In this document: positions 25,812 through 35,162 of the stretch, in pieces
How the letters are laid out: the number at the start of each line of letters is the position of its first letter
Numbering within the stretch: the stretch's first letter is position 1
Assembly: GCA_031422315.1 (NCBI GenBank)
Contig: JANOQN010000076.1
Location: forward strand, 1 to 64,000
Source of the DNA: JANNYA01 sp031422315
GTDB lineage: Bacteria > Pseudomonadota > Gammaproteobacteria > Xanthomonadales > SZUA-5
Direction of reading: 5' to 3'
Length of the DNA: 64,000 bases
The notes under the pieces: model-generated
The model's input: the letters and a program-made list of their open reading frames with translations, nothing else
Told to the model about the DNA's origin: nothing
The model's database searches: none
Program-made: the position numbers and the translations under genes

Positions 25812-27584
25812 ATGGACGCTGACGAAACGCTTTTACATCTTCGTAATCTGTTGCATTCCCGCCAGGATTTGGTGAGTGATTGGGAACAAACCTTGCTCAA
25901 CCTAGCCCAACAAGCGCGTGTGGCGCTCGCCGCGTCTAAAGCGTTGGTGGCACTTCGCGCAGGCGAGGAATGGCGAATATTCGTCGATTCTGGTGAAGTG
26001 CTGACTGGTGCTGTCGTTGGCCTCATTGCCTCGACTAACGTGCTTGAAGCGGCTTTCAACACTGGCTCAACGCGTACGCAGATCACGCTGTCGGATTTAA
26101 AACGGAGTGGCAGCATGGATCGCCTTGGCATTCATAGCGTTCTGGCAGTGCCACTGCAACGACATGGTGATAGTCAATCGTCTGCCCACGGCGCAACACC
26201 ACTAAAACCCATCGGCGTGCTTTATTTGGACAGACGCGCGGAGTTAGTTCAGTTCAGTAGTGCCGACGAGCAGCTCGCGCGCGATTTTGCCGCACTCGCC
26301 GAGCGCTCGCTGACGCTGATAGAGCTATTGGGCAAGGCGCAACGGGAGCGCGATGCGGCCCGAATTGAAAACGTGGAGCTGAAAATCGAGCGATTCGGTG
26401 TTGGCTTAGACATTTTGGATACTCGCGATCCAGATTTTCATGATTCGGTAACGCGCGTATTGAGTCGAGCTGTGCGCGCGGATCGAATCACACTGTTGTT
26501 ACAAGGGCCAAGCGGCAGTGGCAAAACGCATTTGGCGCGGCGCTTTCATGCAATGAGCCTGCGCAAAGATCGCGCATTCGTAACGCTTGACTGCGGTCAA
26601 GCCTCGAATGCGGATGCGCTTACCGCTGAACTGTTTGGCTTCGCCAAGCGGTCTGGATTTACCGTCGATACGGGCGGTCGCGCAGGCAAAGCACTGCTCG
26701 CTGATGGTGGAATTTTGTTTATTGATGAAATCAATTCCATGCCGCTGGAGTTACAGTCACGCTTGCTGCGTTTAGTTGAGGCCGGGCGTTACAGCGCGCT
26801 GGGATCGGGTGAAGAAGTGTATGTGGACGTGCAGATTATTGCCGCTGCTAATGAAGACTTAAAGCTAGCGGTGCGAGACAAACGCTTCCGCGAAGATTTG
26901 TATTTTCGCCTAAGTCAGCTTACCTTAAATTTGCCCGACCTGAGTCAGCGCCGCGCTGATATCGTAACGATGGCCGAACAGATGCTGGTTACCGCAGCAA
27001 AAAGGTTTGGCAGTGGCAACGTGCATTTGTCGCCAGAAGCGTTAGCACTGTTAGAGGACTTTCCTTGGAGCCTATCTGGCAATATTCGCGGACTCGAACA
27101 CACGATTTTACGCTCGGTTTTGTTGTTGGAAATGGGTAGAACGCGTATCGAGCGGGACGATATTGTATTCTCAGAACTCATTGAAACGACGCCGATACCT
27201 GAGCCAAGTATTACCAGCGGCGCAGCTCAACCTACCGCCCAAAAAAAGCACAGCGTGCCGGAGCTATTGGCGCTAAAGATTCAGCAGCATCAAGGCGTAT
27301 TGGCACGCATCGCAGAGGACCCTGAATTGATTGCGCTAATCGGTATTTCAGGTCGAGTCATCCCTAGCTCCACGTTGCGGCAGCGGTTGGCGCGTCTGGG
27401 GCTGCTCGATGCTCTAGCATCCGAACGCCACACCCATGACGCCACACTCGAACAGGTCATAGCCGCACTTAAGCAGCATGGCAATGGTGTCGATGCCGCT
27501 AACGCGCTCGGCCTAAGTCGGGATCGCTTGGTGTGGCGTTTGCGCCAAGCTGGCTTGACAATTGGCCGAATATTAGATTTTTAG
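25812..27584 (+). CDS. GAF-AAA+ regulator related to sigma-54 activators, degenerate GAFTGA loop
   Basis: A 590-residue protein. Residues 1-180 look like a GAF sensor domain ('GIHSVLAVPLQRHG', 'IGVLYLDRRAELVQFSSAD'). The AAA+ domain has Walker A 'GPSGSGKTHLARRFH' (about 231-245) and Walker B 'GGILFIDEINSMPLELQSRL' (about 299-318), followed by 'KRFREDLYFRLSQLTLNLP' as in NtrC-type proteins. Where sigma-54 activators carry GAFTGA, this one reads 'AKRSGFTVDTGG'. The C-terminus, 'GNGVDAANALGLSRDRLVW', is a Fis-like helix-turn-helix. Loss of the GAFTGA loop makes ordinary sigma-54 activation doubtful. The propeller-kinase gene begins 2 bases after its stop, so the two are probably one unit. Confidence 0.85.
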   Translation: MDADETLLHLRNLLHSRQDLVSDWEQTLLNLAQQARVALAASKALVALRAGEEWRIFVDSGEVLTGAVVGLIASTNVLEAAFNTGSTRTQITLSDLKRSGSMDRLGIHSVLAVPLQRHGDSQSSAHGATPLKPIGVLYLDRRAELVQFSSADEQLARDFAALAERSLTLIELLGKAQRERDAARIENVELKIERFGVGLDILDTRDPDFHDSVTRVLSRAVRADRITLLLQGPSGSGKTHLARRFHAMSLRKDRAFVTLDCGQASNADALTAELFGFAKRSGFTVDTGGRAGKALLADGGILFIDEINSMPLELQSRLLRLVEAGRYSALGSGEEVYVDVQIIAAANEDLKLAVRDKRFREDLYFRLSQLTLNLPDLSQRRADIVTMAEQMLVTAAKRFGSGNVHLSPEALALLEDFPWSLSGNIRGLEHTILRSVLLLEMGRTRIERDDIVFSELIETTPIPEPSITSGAAQPTAQKKHSVPELLALKIQQHQGVLARIAEDPELIALIGISGRVIPSSTLRQRLARLGLLDALASERHTHDATLEQVIAALKQHGNGVDAANALGLSRDRLVWRLRQAGLTIGRILDF

Positions 27585-27586
27585 CG

Positions 27587-30500
27587 ATGCTTCCGCCTGC
27601 ATTGTTGCTTTATTTGACCTTGGCTAGCACTCCTTTTACTGATGCGCGCGATGACCTCGCGGTTAACGAGGAAAGGATTGAGAATTTTTTGATGGCGCAG
27701 GGCTTGCCGAGCAATTCCCTGCAATCTAGTTTGACCGACAAACAGGGCTTTCTTTGGGTCGCGGGTGATCAAGGACTGGCACGTTTTGATGGCCGTACGT
27801 GGCGCATTTTTGACCGAAGCAATACGCCTGCCATTCGCAGTGCCGAAGCGCGCAAACTATTTTTGCGCCGCAACGGCTCGCTATTGCTCAGCATGGCCAA
27901 TGGCGATTTGTTGGAGTGGCACGATGAAAGGTGGGAGCGAATTGCAGAATTTGATTCTGCTGTAGGGTATTTTCTTGAGCTTGATGAGGGCTCAATTTTG
28001 CTCGGTGGTGAGCAGTTGACGCGTCTAGCGATGGACGGCCGGGTAACGCAAATTATCAGTCGCAACCAATCAAACGCCTTTGTGCGAGCCGTTGCTGTCG
28101 ACGGCCGAGCCATTGCGCTCACGATGCGGGGCGAACTTTTTGAGTTTGATATCGCTTCGGGTTTGCGGCCGCTTGGCGCGTTGCCAGAATTTGAAAATGG
28201 TGAAGCGGCGGCGATGTTTGCGTCCGGCAATGCGTTGTGGATTTTCAAGCCTGAGCAGCGTTGGCACTTTGATTTGACCACCCAACAAGTGACTAGGCAC
28301 AAATTAGCGTTGCCCATGCGCCCAACTGAAGTCGAACAGAGCCCAGACGGGCAATTTTGGATGTCGGGCTTCAGCGCCACAAACGCTGTTTGTCGGTTGG
28401 ATTCATTGTCGTCCGAAAGCTGCGAATCAGTAGCACTGGACGCCAAAAACATCACCGATATTTCTTTGGATCGTCACGGAGCACTTTGGCTAACCACCTG
28501 GGGCAATGGCTTGTTCCGTGTTACCCGGCCGCCCATTACTCAGATTGCAGCGGAAAGTGGCCGAGTCAGATCTATGGCGGCACTGCGCGATGGCCGTGTG
28601 CTGTGGCACAACAATCGTTCGAGCTATGTTGCATCGTCATCGTCATCGTCATCGGCGCGGACAGCGCTGCAAGCCTCGGCAAGCTACAGCATCAGGCCAT
28701 GGACACCGATGCGCAGCCAAACAGATTCGGCACTGGCATTGCTAGAACTGGCTGACGGGCGAATCTTGCGCGGGCGCCACGGAAATGTAGACCTTGCGTC
28801 CGAAGACTTAAGCCGCTGGCAGGGCTTTTCCGCTCGGCTTGAAGCGCCGCATCCCAAAGATGTGTATGCGCTGTTTCAAGATCGCAGCGGCGTAATTTGG
28901 TCACTCAGCAGCAATCAAGTCTGGCGCTACACCGACGCAACTACTGGCTGGCAAGCCACGCAATCAAACATACGGCAAGGCTATGCCTTTACCGAGGCCC
29001 GTGATGGCACGCTCTGGGCTGCCACGCTAGGAGGAGCGTTTCGCAAAAACGCTTCGGGGCAATTTGTCGATGGTGGCGCGCCAAAGCCAGCAGGGCCATT
29101 TATTCTGATGTCCGCCTTCACCGACAGCCGTGGACACTTATGGTTTGGCGGCTACGAATGCGGTGTTTATCGATTTGATGGCAGGCGCTGGTTGCATTTG
29201 GATCGCTCGCGCGGCTTACCCGAAGACACTGCATATGGCATTCAAGAGGACGCCGATCAGCGCCTGTGGATTAGCCATGGGCGCGGGCTATACACCTTGA
29301 GTTTGGTTGAAGCTGAGCGTGCCGCGCGCGATGCTGCGTATCAAACAAACACCCGGCAATACACCAGCAGTGACGGCTTGGCGATTGCCGGTTTCAATGG
29401 TGGTGGCGGCGTCGCAGCTGTAAAAGACACCGATGGAATGCTCTGGTTCGCCAGTGACTATGGAACAATTCGCGTAGATCCAACACGCTTGCCTGAGCCA
29501 ATTAAACCCGTACAACTAGTGCTGGAAAACCTAAGCCTTGATGGCGTTGCCGTTGCGCCTATTGCGACCGCACAGCGAACGCAGCTTATGCTTCCTGCGG
29601 GCACGCAAAGTCTTGCGCTTACCCTGAGTGCGCCCGCTGCAGGCGTGGCCCAGCGGGTGTCGATACGCTATCGCTTAGAACCATTAGAGCGAGACTGGCT
29701 GACGCTGGCAGACCAAGCGGCGCTAAATTACCAACGTTTGACGCCCGGTCAATATCATTTGCGTGCACAAGTAGGCGTGGACCAGGAGCATTGGATTGAC
29801 CAGTTAAATTTAGCCATTGTGCAAGCGCCTTTTTGGTGGCAGCGCGGGCTAAGTTGGTTGCTTATTTGCGGCGTCAGCATCGTGTTGGGCGCTTTGCTTG
29901 TGCGCTGGCGATTGACTGCGTTGCGGCGACGCAATCTTGGGCTAGAAGCGTTGGTGCAATCGCGTGGCGAATCATTGGCATCTGCGCTGCAACAGAGCCA
30001 TGAACTGCAAGCACAGCAAGTCGAAAGTCAACGCGAATTAGACTGGCTTAAACGGCATCGGGCGCTCGATCAGTGGGCGCAAATTGACGCCATCGCCCGG
30101 GTCGTCTATTTGGTCGTGGCGCGTGCAAATCAAGGCATAGCTGTGCAAGGTGTTATGCACGTTTTAGACTCGGACGTTTGCCAGGAGCGGCGCTGGACGA
30201 CAGCCGAGATTAACGCGGCACTGCTGCGCCTACAGGGGCATTCAGCGGTGTTCGTAGCAAAAGAGATCTGGCGTCCAACTCAGTCCGATTGGGCGCTTTT
30301 GCCGGAATTCGATGCACCGCTTGCGCTTTGGATAGCGCGTGCTTCCCCCAGGGTCGGCGCATTTGCGCTTTTGGAACGCATCGGTGAAGGTGCGATGGGC
30401 GAAGTGTTTCGCGCCAGCAATGTGCATGATGGAAGTATCGCGGCAGTCAAACTCGTGCATCGCGATGTCAGTCATTTGCCTGAGGCGCGCCAGCGCTTGC

Positions 30501-31165
30501 AGCGTGAAGGCGAAATTGTTGGCGCGCTGAATCATCCAAACATCGTGCGTTTATACGAGCGTGGTGAACACGACGGTAGACTTTACCTAGCAATGCAATT
30601 TTTGCCTGGGCAGACTTTGGCAGAACGCTTGGCATCTCATTCGCAATTGCCGCGCGCAGATGCAATTAACGTATTGGCCGGCATCGCCATAGCACTGTCC
30701 GAGTTGCATCAGTGCGGCGTTATTCATCGAGACTTGCACCCTGGCAATGTGATGGTGTTGGAACACACTCATGAAGGCACGCCAACCCCGTCGTCAGTGC
30801 TTCTGGATTTCGGCTTGGCACGCAGCGTAGCCGACATTGTCTCCTCAAAAAGTAAGGCGCTCATGGGGAACTTGCCTTACATCGCACCAGAACTATTGTC
30901 GGGCCAGCCCGCTAGCTGCGCCAGCGATGTCTTTGCAATGGGCGTGATCGCCTTTGAAATGCTGAGTCATCGGCGCTTTTGGCACAGCAGCGGCACGCTC
31001 GAATTGGTCGCGGAGATGGCGCGATTTTCCAGCCTAGAATGCGATCTGGCTGAGCTACCCGAGTTTGCCCGTGCTGACGTGCGCGATATGCTGAGCGCTG
31101 CACCTGATGAGCGCAGCAGCGCACGCGAGGCCGTCGTGCAGATGCAGCTATGGGCGCGCGCTTAG
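27587..31165 (+). CDS. Two-component-type beta-propeller sensor fused to a Ser/Thr protein kinase
   Basis: A 1192-residue membrane protein. The ATG at 27587 gives a signal-like N-terminus 'MLPPALLLYLTLASTPF'; an earlier GTG at 27533 overlaps the previous gene. Repeated 'G.LWL.T.G.GLFR' and 'DRSGVIWSLSSNQVWRY' blades up to about residue 640 resemble Reg_prop propellers. A Y_Y_Y domain ('YRLEPLERDWLTLADQ') and a transmembrane helix ('LSWLLICGVSIVLGALLV') follow. The cytoplasmic kinase has 'IGEGAMGEVFRA', 'AAVKLVHRD', 'VIHRDLHPGNVMV' (1046-1058) and 'LDFGLARS'. The usual lysine of HRDLKxxN is His1051. In most propeller sensors the output is a histidine kinase or GGDEF, so a Ser/Thr kinase here is unusual. 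The signal is probably periplasmic. Confidence 0.85.
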   Translation: MLPPALLLYLTLASTPFTDARDDLAVNEERIENFLMAQGLPSNSLQSSLTDKQGFLWVAGDQGLARFDGRTWRIFDRSNTPAIRSAEARKLFLRRNGSLLLSMANGDLLEWHDERWERIAEFDSAVGYFLELDEGSILLGGEQLTRLAMDGRVTQIISRNQSNAFVRAVAVDGRAIALTMRGELFEFDIASGLRPLGALPEFENGEAAAMFASGNALWIFKPEQRWHFDLTTQQVTRHKLALPMRPTEVEQSPDGQFWMSGFSATNAVCRLDSLSSESCESVALDAKNITDISLDRHGALWLTTWGNGLFRVTRPPITQIAAESGRVRSMAALRDGRVLWHNNRSSYVASSSSSSSARTALQASASYSIRPWTPMRSQTDSALALLELADGRILRGRHGNVDLASEDLSRWQGFSARLEAPHPKDVYALFQDRSGVIWSLSSNQVWRYTDATTGWQATQSNIRQGYAFTEARDGTLWAATLGGAFRKNASGQFVDGGAPKPAGPFILMSAFTDSRGHLWFGGYECGVYRFDGRRWLHLDRSRGLPEDTAYGIQEDADQRLWISHGRGLYTLSLVEAERAARDAAYQTNTRQYTSSDGLAIAGFNGGGGVAAVKDTDGMLWFASDYGTIRVDPTRLPEPIKPVQLVLENLSLDGVAVAPIATAQRTQLMLPAGTQSLALTLSAPAAGVAQRVSIRYRLEPLERDWLTLADQAALNYQRLTPGQYHLRAQVGVDQEHWIDQLNLAIVQAPFWWQRGLSWLLICGVSIVLGALLVRWRLTALRRRNLGLEALVQSRGESLASALQQSHELQAQQVESQRELDWLKRHRALDQWAQIDAIARVVYLVVARANQGIAVQGVMHVLDSDVCQERRWTTAEINAALLRLQGHSAVFVAKEIWRPTQSDWALLPEFDAPLALWIARASPRVGAFALLERIGEGAMGEVFRASNVHDGSIAAVKLVHRDVSHLPEARQRLQREGEIVGALNHPNIVRLYERGEHDGRLYLAMQFLPGQTLAERLASHSQLPRADAINVLAGIAIALSELHQCGVIHRDLHPGNVMVLEHTHEGTPTPSSVLLDFGLARSVADIVSSKSKALMGNLPYIAPELLSGQPASCASDVFAMGVIAFEMLSHRRFWHSSGTLELVAEMARFSSLECDLAELPEFARADVRDMLSAAPDERSSAREAVVQMQLWARA
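28632..28654 (+). repeat. CATCGT hexanucleotide tandem repeat inside the propeller-kinase gene
   Basis: Three full CATCGT units at 28632-28649 plus a partial CATCG. Each unit adds two serines, giving a polyserine stretch in the periplasmic propeller. The repeat is a multiple of three, so changes in copy number would alter loop length without breaking the frame. Confidence 0.85.
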
Positions 31166-31321
31166 CTGCAAAGCGCATGTGAGATTCGGCGTGCGTGTCA
31201 CGCCACGCGTGGTGTCGCATAGGAGTAGTGGCGGGTTCTGAGCAAGAATCTGCGATTTTGCATGGTTTCTTTGCGGCATGGATGTTGCAGCGCTCGCTTT
31301 CTATTCATGCCAAGGCAATTT

Positions 31322-33904
31322 ATGCGTGTCACCAGCGCCCTCAAACTATCCGTGTCGTTAGCCCTGTTCATACTAAATCTGCCCGCGGTGCACGCCTCCA
31401 GAATCGAATTGGTCGATCAAACCACCATTGCAGCTGAGCTGCCCAGCAATGGCAATAGCTTTCGCATCGGTACTAGCGCGGATGGTCGATATCTTAGCTA
31501 CAGCAGTACCGCGACAAGCTACGCTGCGAATGATCAAAACGCTCAGGAAGATGTCTTTTTCTTTGATAGTCAAACCAATCAAACGACCTTGATCTCACGA
31601 ACGCCAGGTGGTGCCAGCGGTAATAGCAATAGCAGCTCCAACGCGGCGATCAGTTCTGACGGCAGCATTGTTGTGTTTTCTTCGAACGCGTCCGATTTGG
31701 TTTCAGCTGACAGTAACAACGCCGAGGATGTCTTTCTGTGGACGCGCGTAACGGGTTTAATTTCCCGGCTAGCGCAACCCGCCGCTGGCGAAAGCAATGG
31801 CGCTACTTTCTTCCCGCAAATAACTCCCGATGGTCGCTTTGTAGTGTTCAACTCTACCGCGACTAATTTGGTCGCAGGCGACACCAACAATGCGGCCGAT
31901 ACTTTTAGGCTGGATCGCAATACCGGCAGCATTATTCGCGTGAGTACCAACGTTGGCGGCATTCAACAAAACGGCATGTCACGGGGCCATTCGATTTCTG
32001 ACGATGGCGACAGAGTCCTTTTCTACTCGGCGGCAACTAATCTACTTGTTAGCGACCCTAATAGTAGCGTGGACGCATATTTAAAGATTATTAGTACTAA
32101 CACCCTGACCCTGTTATCGCGCAATGCGGGGTTTGTTTCTGCGAATTCACCCGTTGCAATCGCCACCTACGGACCTCGATTGAATAGCGCAGGCGACAAA
32201 GTTGTGTTCATCAGCGCCGCCGCGCTTACCGCCAGCTCAACCGGCGGCGTTGCTCAGGCCTATATTTATAACGTAAGCACAAATGTTACGAGCCTAGTCT
32301 CGTTGATACCCACTGGCACCGCAGGCAACCGCGCCTGTGCCGACGTCAGCATTGCTCCGGATGGCAACACGGTCTATTTTTCGTCATTGGCGACTAATTT
32401 GGTCGCTGGCGATACTAACGGCCAGCGGGATGTTTTCTCGCGCAACATGACAACCGGCGTTACAACTAGGGTGAGTCTGCGCTCCGACAATTCGCAGTTA
32501 AATGCCGATAGCTACGGCGTGGTGCCAACGGCTGACGGTCAATTCGTCAACTTCCTAAGCCTAGCAAATGTGGCTGTCGGTAATGACTATCCTGAAGGCA
32601 ATTTCTATCTTCCCTACAAACGAAGACTATCCGATGGAAGCGTCACTAGCGCTGGACTTTTGGCCGTTAGCGCAGTGACCGTAACAGCGGCGAATGGCGA
32701 GGTGACCGAATCACACTACCACGGGGCCAGTATCACCACGAACGAACAAATTGTGGTGTTTACCTCGCGCGCCAGTAATTTAGTTGCAGGGGACACCAAT
32801 AGGTTCTCCGATATTTTTATTCGCAATCGACAAGCGCGAACCACGCTTCGTGCAAGCGTCAGCAATAGCGGAGCTCAAGCCGATTGCCGCAGCGACAATG
32901 CTGTAATTACGCCAGATGGAGCATATATCCTGGCCACTAGCTGCGCTGATTTAGCGAATTCTGGCGCGGCGCTATCGACGTTTCACAACTTTCGCCGCAC
33001 TAATGCCACCGGCCAATGGCAAGCTATCACCAGCAGCGCCGACGGCAGCATTTTTTATCAACCACATATGAGCGATGACGCTCAAATCATCGCCGTCTTT
33101 GGTGCCACCCCTGCTTCGCCACTTGGTCAGGTTTTCGTCCGCGACCTAACGGCTGGTGGGCCGCTACGCCTCGTCTCAAAAACGTCAGGAGGCGTTGCCG
33201 GGAATTCGACGTCAGCATTACCTTATGTGAGTGGCAATGGACGTTATGTTCTGTTTGTCTCCTTTGCGAGTGATTTGGTAAGCGGCGACACTAACGGCGA
33301 TCTAGATGTGTTTGTGTCTGATTTGCAAACCGATACCATGGAGCGCATCAGCATCAATTCGACTGGGCTGCAAACAACATTTGCTCAGCCTGCCGGCATT
33401 TCTGATGATGGCCGGTATGTTGCTTTCTTCTCCAATAACTGGTTGGCAGCTGGCGCACCCGTTGGGCTACAACCCTATTTGTTTCGCAAAGATCGACAAA
33501 CCGGTGTTATTGACTGCGTGACCCAAAATCTCGACGGCAGCTCATATTTCAGTATCGGAACATCAGGGGGCGCCGACATCTCCAGTGACGGTAGCAAAGT
33601 CGTCTTTATCAGCTCAGGCAGTCAGCCAGCGCTTGGTATTCCCAATAATATCAACGCAGGAACTGCCTACGTGGTAGATATGACAACGCGTTTTTATTTT
33701 CCACTCATCCGCCGTGCAAATGGCAGCTTCGACGATGGCATTCACACGTTTCCGCATTTTTCACCCAGCGGCAATAGCGTCGTGTTGTTTGGCAATGGAT
33801 CCGCGTATACGCCTACCGATCTCAACGGCGCTATTCGGTCTGCTTTTGTGGTGTCCGAATGGGACCGAATTTTTGGCGGTGTCGATCAAGGCTCGTTTGA
33901 ATAG
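31322..33904 (+). CDS. Secreted PD40/TolB-like beta-propeller protein
   Basis: An 860-residue protein with a signal peptide 'MRVTSALKLSVSLALFI' ending at 'AVHA-S'. The ATG at 31322 is chosen because it directly starts this signal and has AAGG six bases upstream; an ORF from 31262 is open but less likely. The rest is built of repeats of the type 'DGRFVVFNSTATNLVAGDTN' and 'GRYVLFVSFASDLVSGDTN', each with a hydrophobic strand, 'DTN..DVF' and a following strand. This is the PD40/WD40-like repeat found in TolB and in many exported proteins. No enzyme motif is seen. It lies in the same orientation after the propeller-kinase gene, 156 bases away. Its role is unknown. Confidence 0.8.
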   Translation: MRVTSALKLSVSLALFILNLPAVHASRIELVDQTTIAAELPSNGNSFRIGTSADGRYLSYSSTATSYAANDQNAQEDVFFFDSQTNQTTLISRTPGGASGNSNSSSNAAISSDGSIVVFSSNASDLVSADSNNAEDVFLWTRVTGLISRLAQPAAGESNGATFFPQITPDGRFVVFNSTATNLVAGDTNNAADTFRLDRNTGSIIRVSTNVGGIQQNGMSRGHSISDDGDRVLFYSAATNLLVSDPNSSVDAYLKIISTNTLTLLSRNAGFVSANSPVAIATYGPRLNSAGDKVVFISAAALTASSTGGVAQAYIYNVSTNVTSLVSLIPTGTAGNRACADVSIAPDGNTVYFSSLATNLVAGDTNGQRDVFSRNMTTGVTTRVSLRSDNSQLNADSYGVVPTADGQFVNFLSLANVAVGNDYPEGNFYLPYKRRLSDGSVTSAGLLAVSAVTVTAANGEVTESHYHGASITTNEQIVVFTSRASNLVAGDTNRFSDIFIRNRQARTTLRASVSNSGAQADCRSDNAVITPDGAYILATSCADLANSGAALSTFHNFRRTNATGQWQAITSSADGSIFYQPHMSDDAQIIAVFGATPASPLGQVFVRDLTAGGPLRLVSKTSGGVAGNSTSALPYVSGNGRYVLFVSFASDLVSGDTNGDLDVFVSDLQTDTMERISINSTGLQTTFAQPAGISDDGRYVAFFSNNWLAAGAPVGLQPYLFRKDRQTGVIDCVTQNLDGSSYFSIGTSGGADISSDGSKVVFISSGSQPALGIPNNINAGTAYVVDMTTRFYFPLIRRANGSFDDGIHTFPHFSPSGNSVVLFGNGSAYTPTDLNGAIRSAFVVSEWDRIFGGVDQGSFE

Positions 33905-34008
33905 TGCGCTGTATATAAACCGCTGCGTTCAAAGATCTCGCAACTCATCGGTCCGCAAAGCAAAATTTACCCTTGCCTCAAACCAGGCTTTTTACCGGAG
34001 TGAACCTG

Positions 34009-35076
34009 ATGTCGAACCCAATTGACTGCGCCGCCGCACTGCTGCCTAAAATAGAAATAGAGAATCAATCCCACTCCATGACAAACGCATGGCTCAAGCT
34101 AGTAAACGAGAAAACGTTTGATACGTTCAAGGACAAGTCTGATGTAGGCGGCGGCGCAAAAGCTGGACTTCCAATCAAAGGAATACCGTTTGAATTCTCT
34201 GGATTTTTCAACGGAAGCTGGGATGAATTCCAGGAAAAACGGCGTGAACATCTTTTGCTTGAATCCAATACAAGTAATGAAAATTTTGCCTTAGCCACTT
34301 TTCGGCAATCACTAACTGACAAGCAATTGGATGCTTGGCTTGAATGCGTAGGGCTCAACTCAGTTGGCGCATTTTTGACTTTGGCAAATGACTCCGAAGC
34401 TTTCGTTAATGCGACATTGCGCTATCGTGGCGTTCCCGGGACTTCCTTTGAATTCGTTATAAAACTGATTGGCGGTACGTACGAGGGTGCTTCGAGTTTC
34501 ACGCGAAAAATCCCCCACGATGGCGAATTTCCTTTCACAGTGCTGCGCACAAAGCCTCCTTTAACCGTGGTAATTGATGCCTATTCTAGTCTGTCAGGTT
34601 TATCTGATTCGGCAATTTCAATCTGGCCTGCACCAATCAAAGAAAGGCAAGTGACATTTGGAGCGATTAACGCAAACGGATATTCGGTCGGCATAAACAT
34701 CACTGATGATAGAGAAACTACTGCGAGACTATTCGTGCGTGCAATTGACCAAAATCGTCCGACGCGATTTTATATTCCTACCGGCGCGGCCCCGGGCGGC
34801 CTATCGCCCACCTGCACCCTATTTATGAACTACTCATCCGCACATGATAGGGAAATTTCAGTAGACGTTTTTGTCGACGAAGAGAACGCAAAAGACGTTG
34901 CGCCAAAACACAAAATTAAGCTGAGAAAAACTGGTGAGCATTCAGGCTGGAGCACGAGAGAAAGCGTTGCTATTGGCCGCTACGCTGTAACAGACGCCGG
35001 AAGAAACTACATCGTTATCGCCGCTGATGCGGGGGAACTACCGCTGATTAACGGTTTTTGGTTTTCTGGCAGTTAA
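34009..35076 (+). CDS. Hypothetical protein, AT-rich orphan
   Basis: A 355-residue protein that I do not recognise. The ATG at 34009 has GGAG eight bases upstream (33997-34000); an ORF from 33973 is longer but lacks such a site. No signal peptide or transmembrane segment is evident. The N-terminal half has an alternating motif 'FDTFKDKSDVGGGAKAG' and 'FFNGSWDEFQEKRREH', then 'DAWLECV'. The C-terminal half looks beta-rich ('TFGAINANGYSVGINITDD'). Base composition is lower in G+C than its neighbours (25 of 60 in 34081-34140 by hand count), which suggests acquisition. Secretion or binding roles are possible but not supported by any motif. Confidence 0.65.
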   Translation: MSNPIDCAAALLPKIEIENQSHSMTNAWLKLVNEKTFDTFKDKSDVGGGAKAGLPIKGIPFEFSGFFNGSWDEFQEKRREHLLLESNTSNENFALATFRQSLTDKQLDAWLECVGLNSVGAFLTLANDSEAFVNATLRYRGVPGTSFEFVIKLIGGTYEGASSFTRKIPHDGEFPFTVLRTKPPLTVVIDAYSSLSGLSDSAISIWPAPIKERQVTFGAINANGYSVGINITDDRETTARLFVRAIDQNRPTRFYIPTGAAPGGLSPTCTLFMNYSSAHDREISVDVFVDEENAKDVAPKHKIKLRKTGEHSGWSTRESVAIGRYAVTDAGRNYIVIAADAGELPLINGFWFSGS

Positions 35077-35162
35077 TTGAGCTGCAAGGGAATCTTGACC
35101 GACCAGATTGAGCGAGCTTTGATGTCGTGAAAAGCGCCGCTAGCAACGGCGAGCTTAGCGCA

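Noticed and set aside
27533..27586. GTG start of the propeller-kinase overlapping the previous gene
   Set aside because: The added residues lack a signal-like pattern, while ATG 27587 starts directly with one and follows the previous stop by 2 bases.
31322..33904. Tandem repeats suggestive of a CRISPR or satellite in the PD40 gene
   Set aside because: The periodicity is at protein level (propeller strands) with diverged DNA, and there are no identical repeats with regular spacers.
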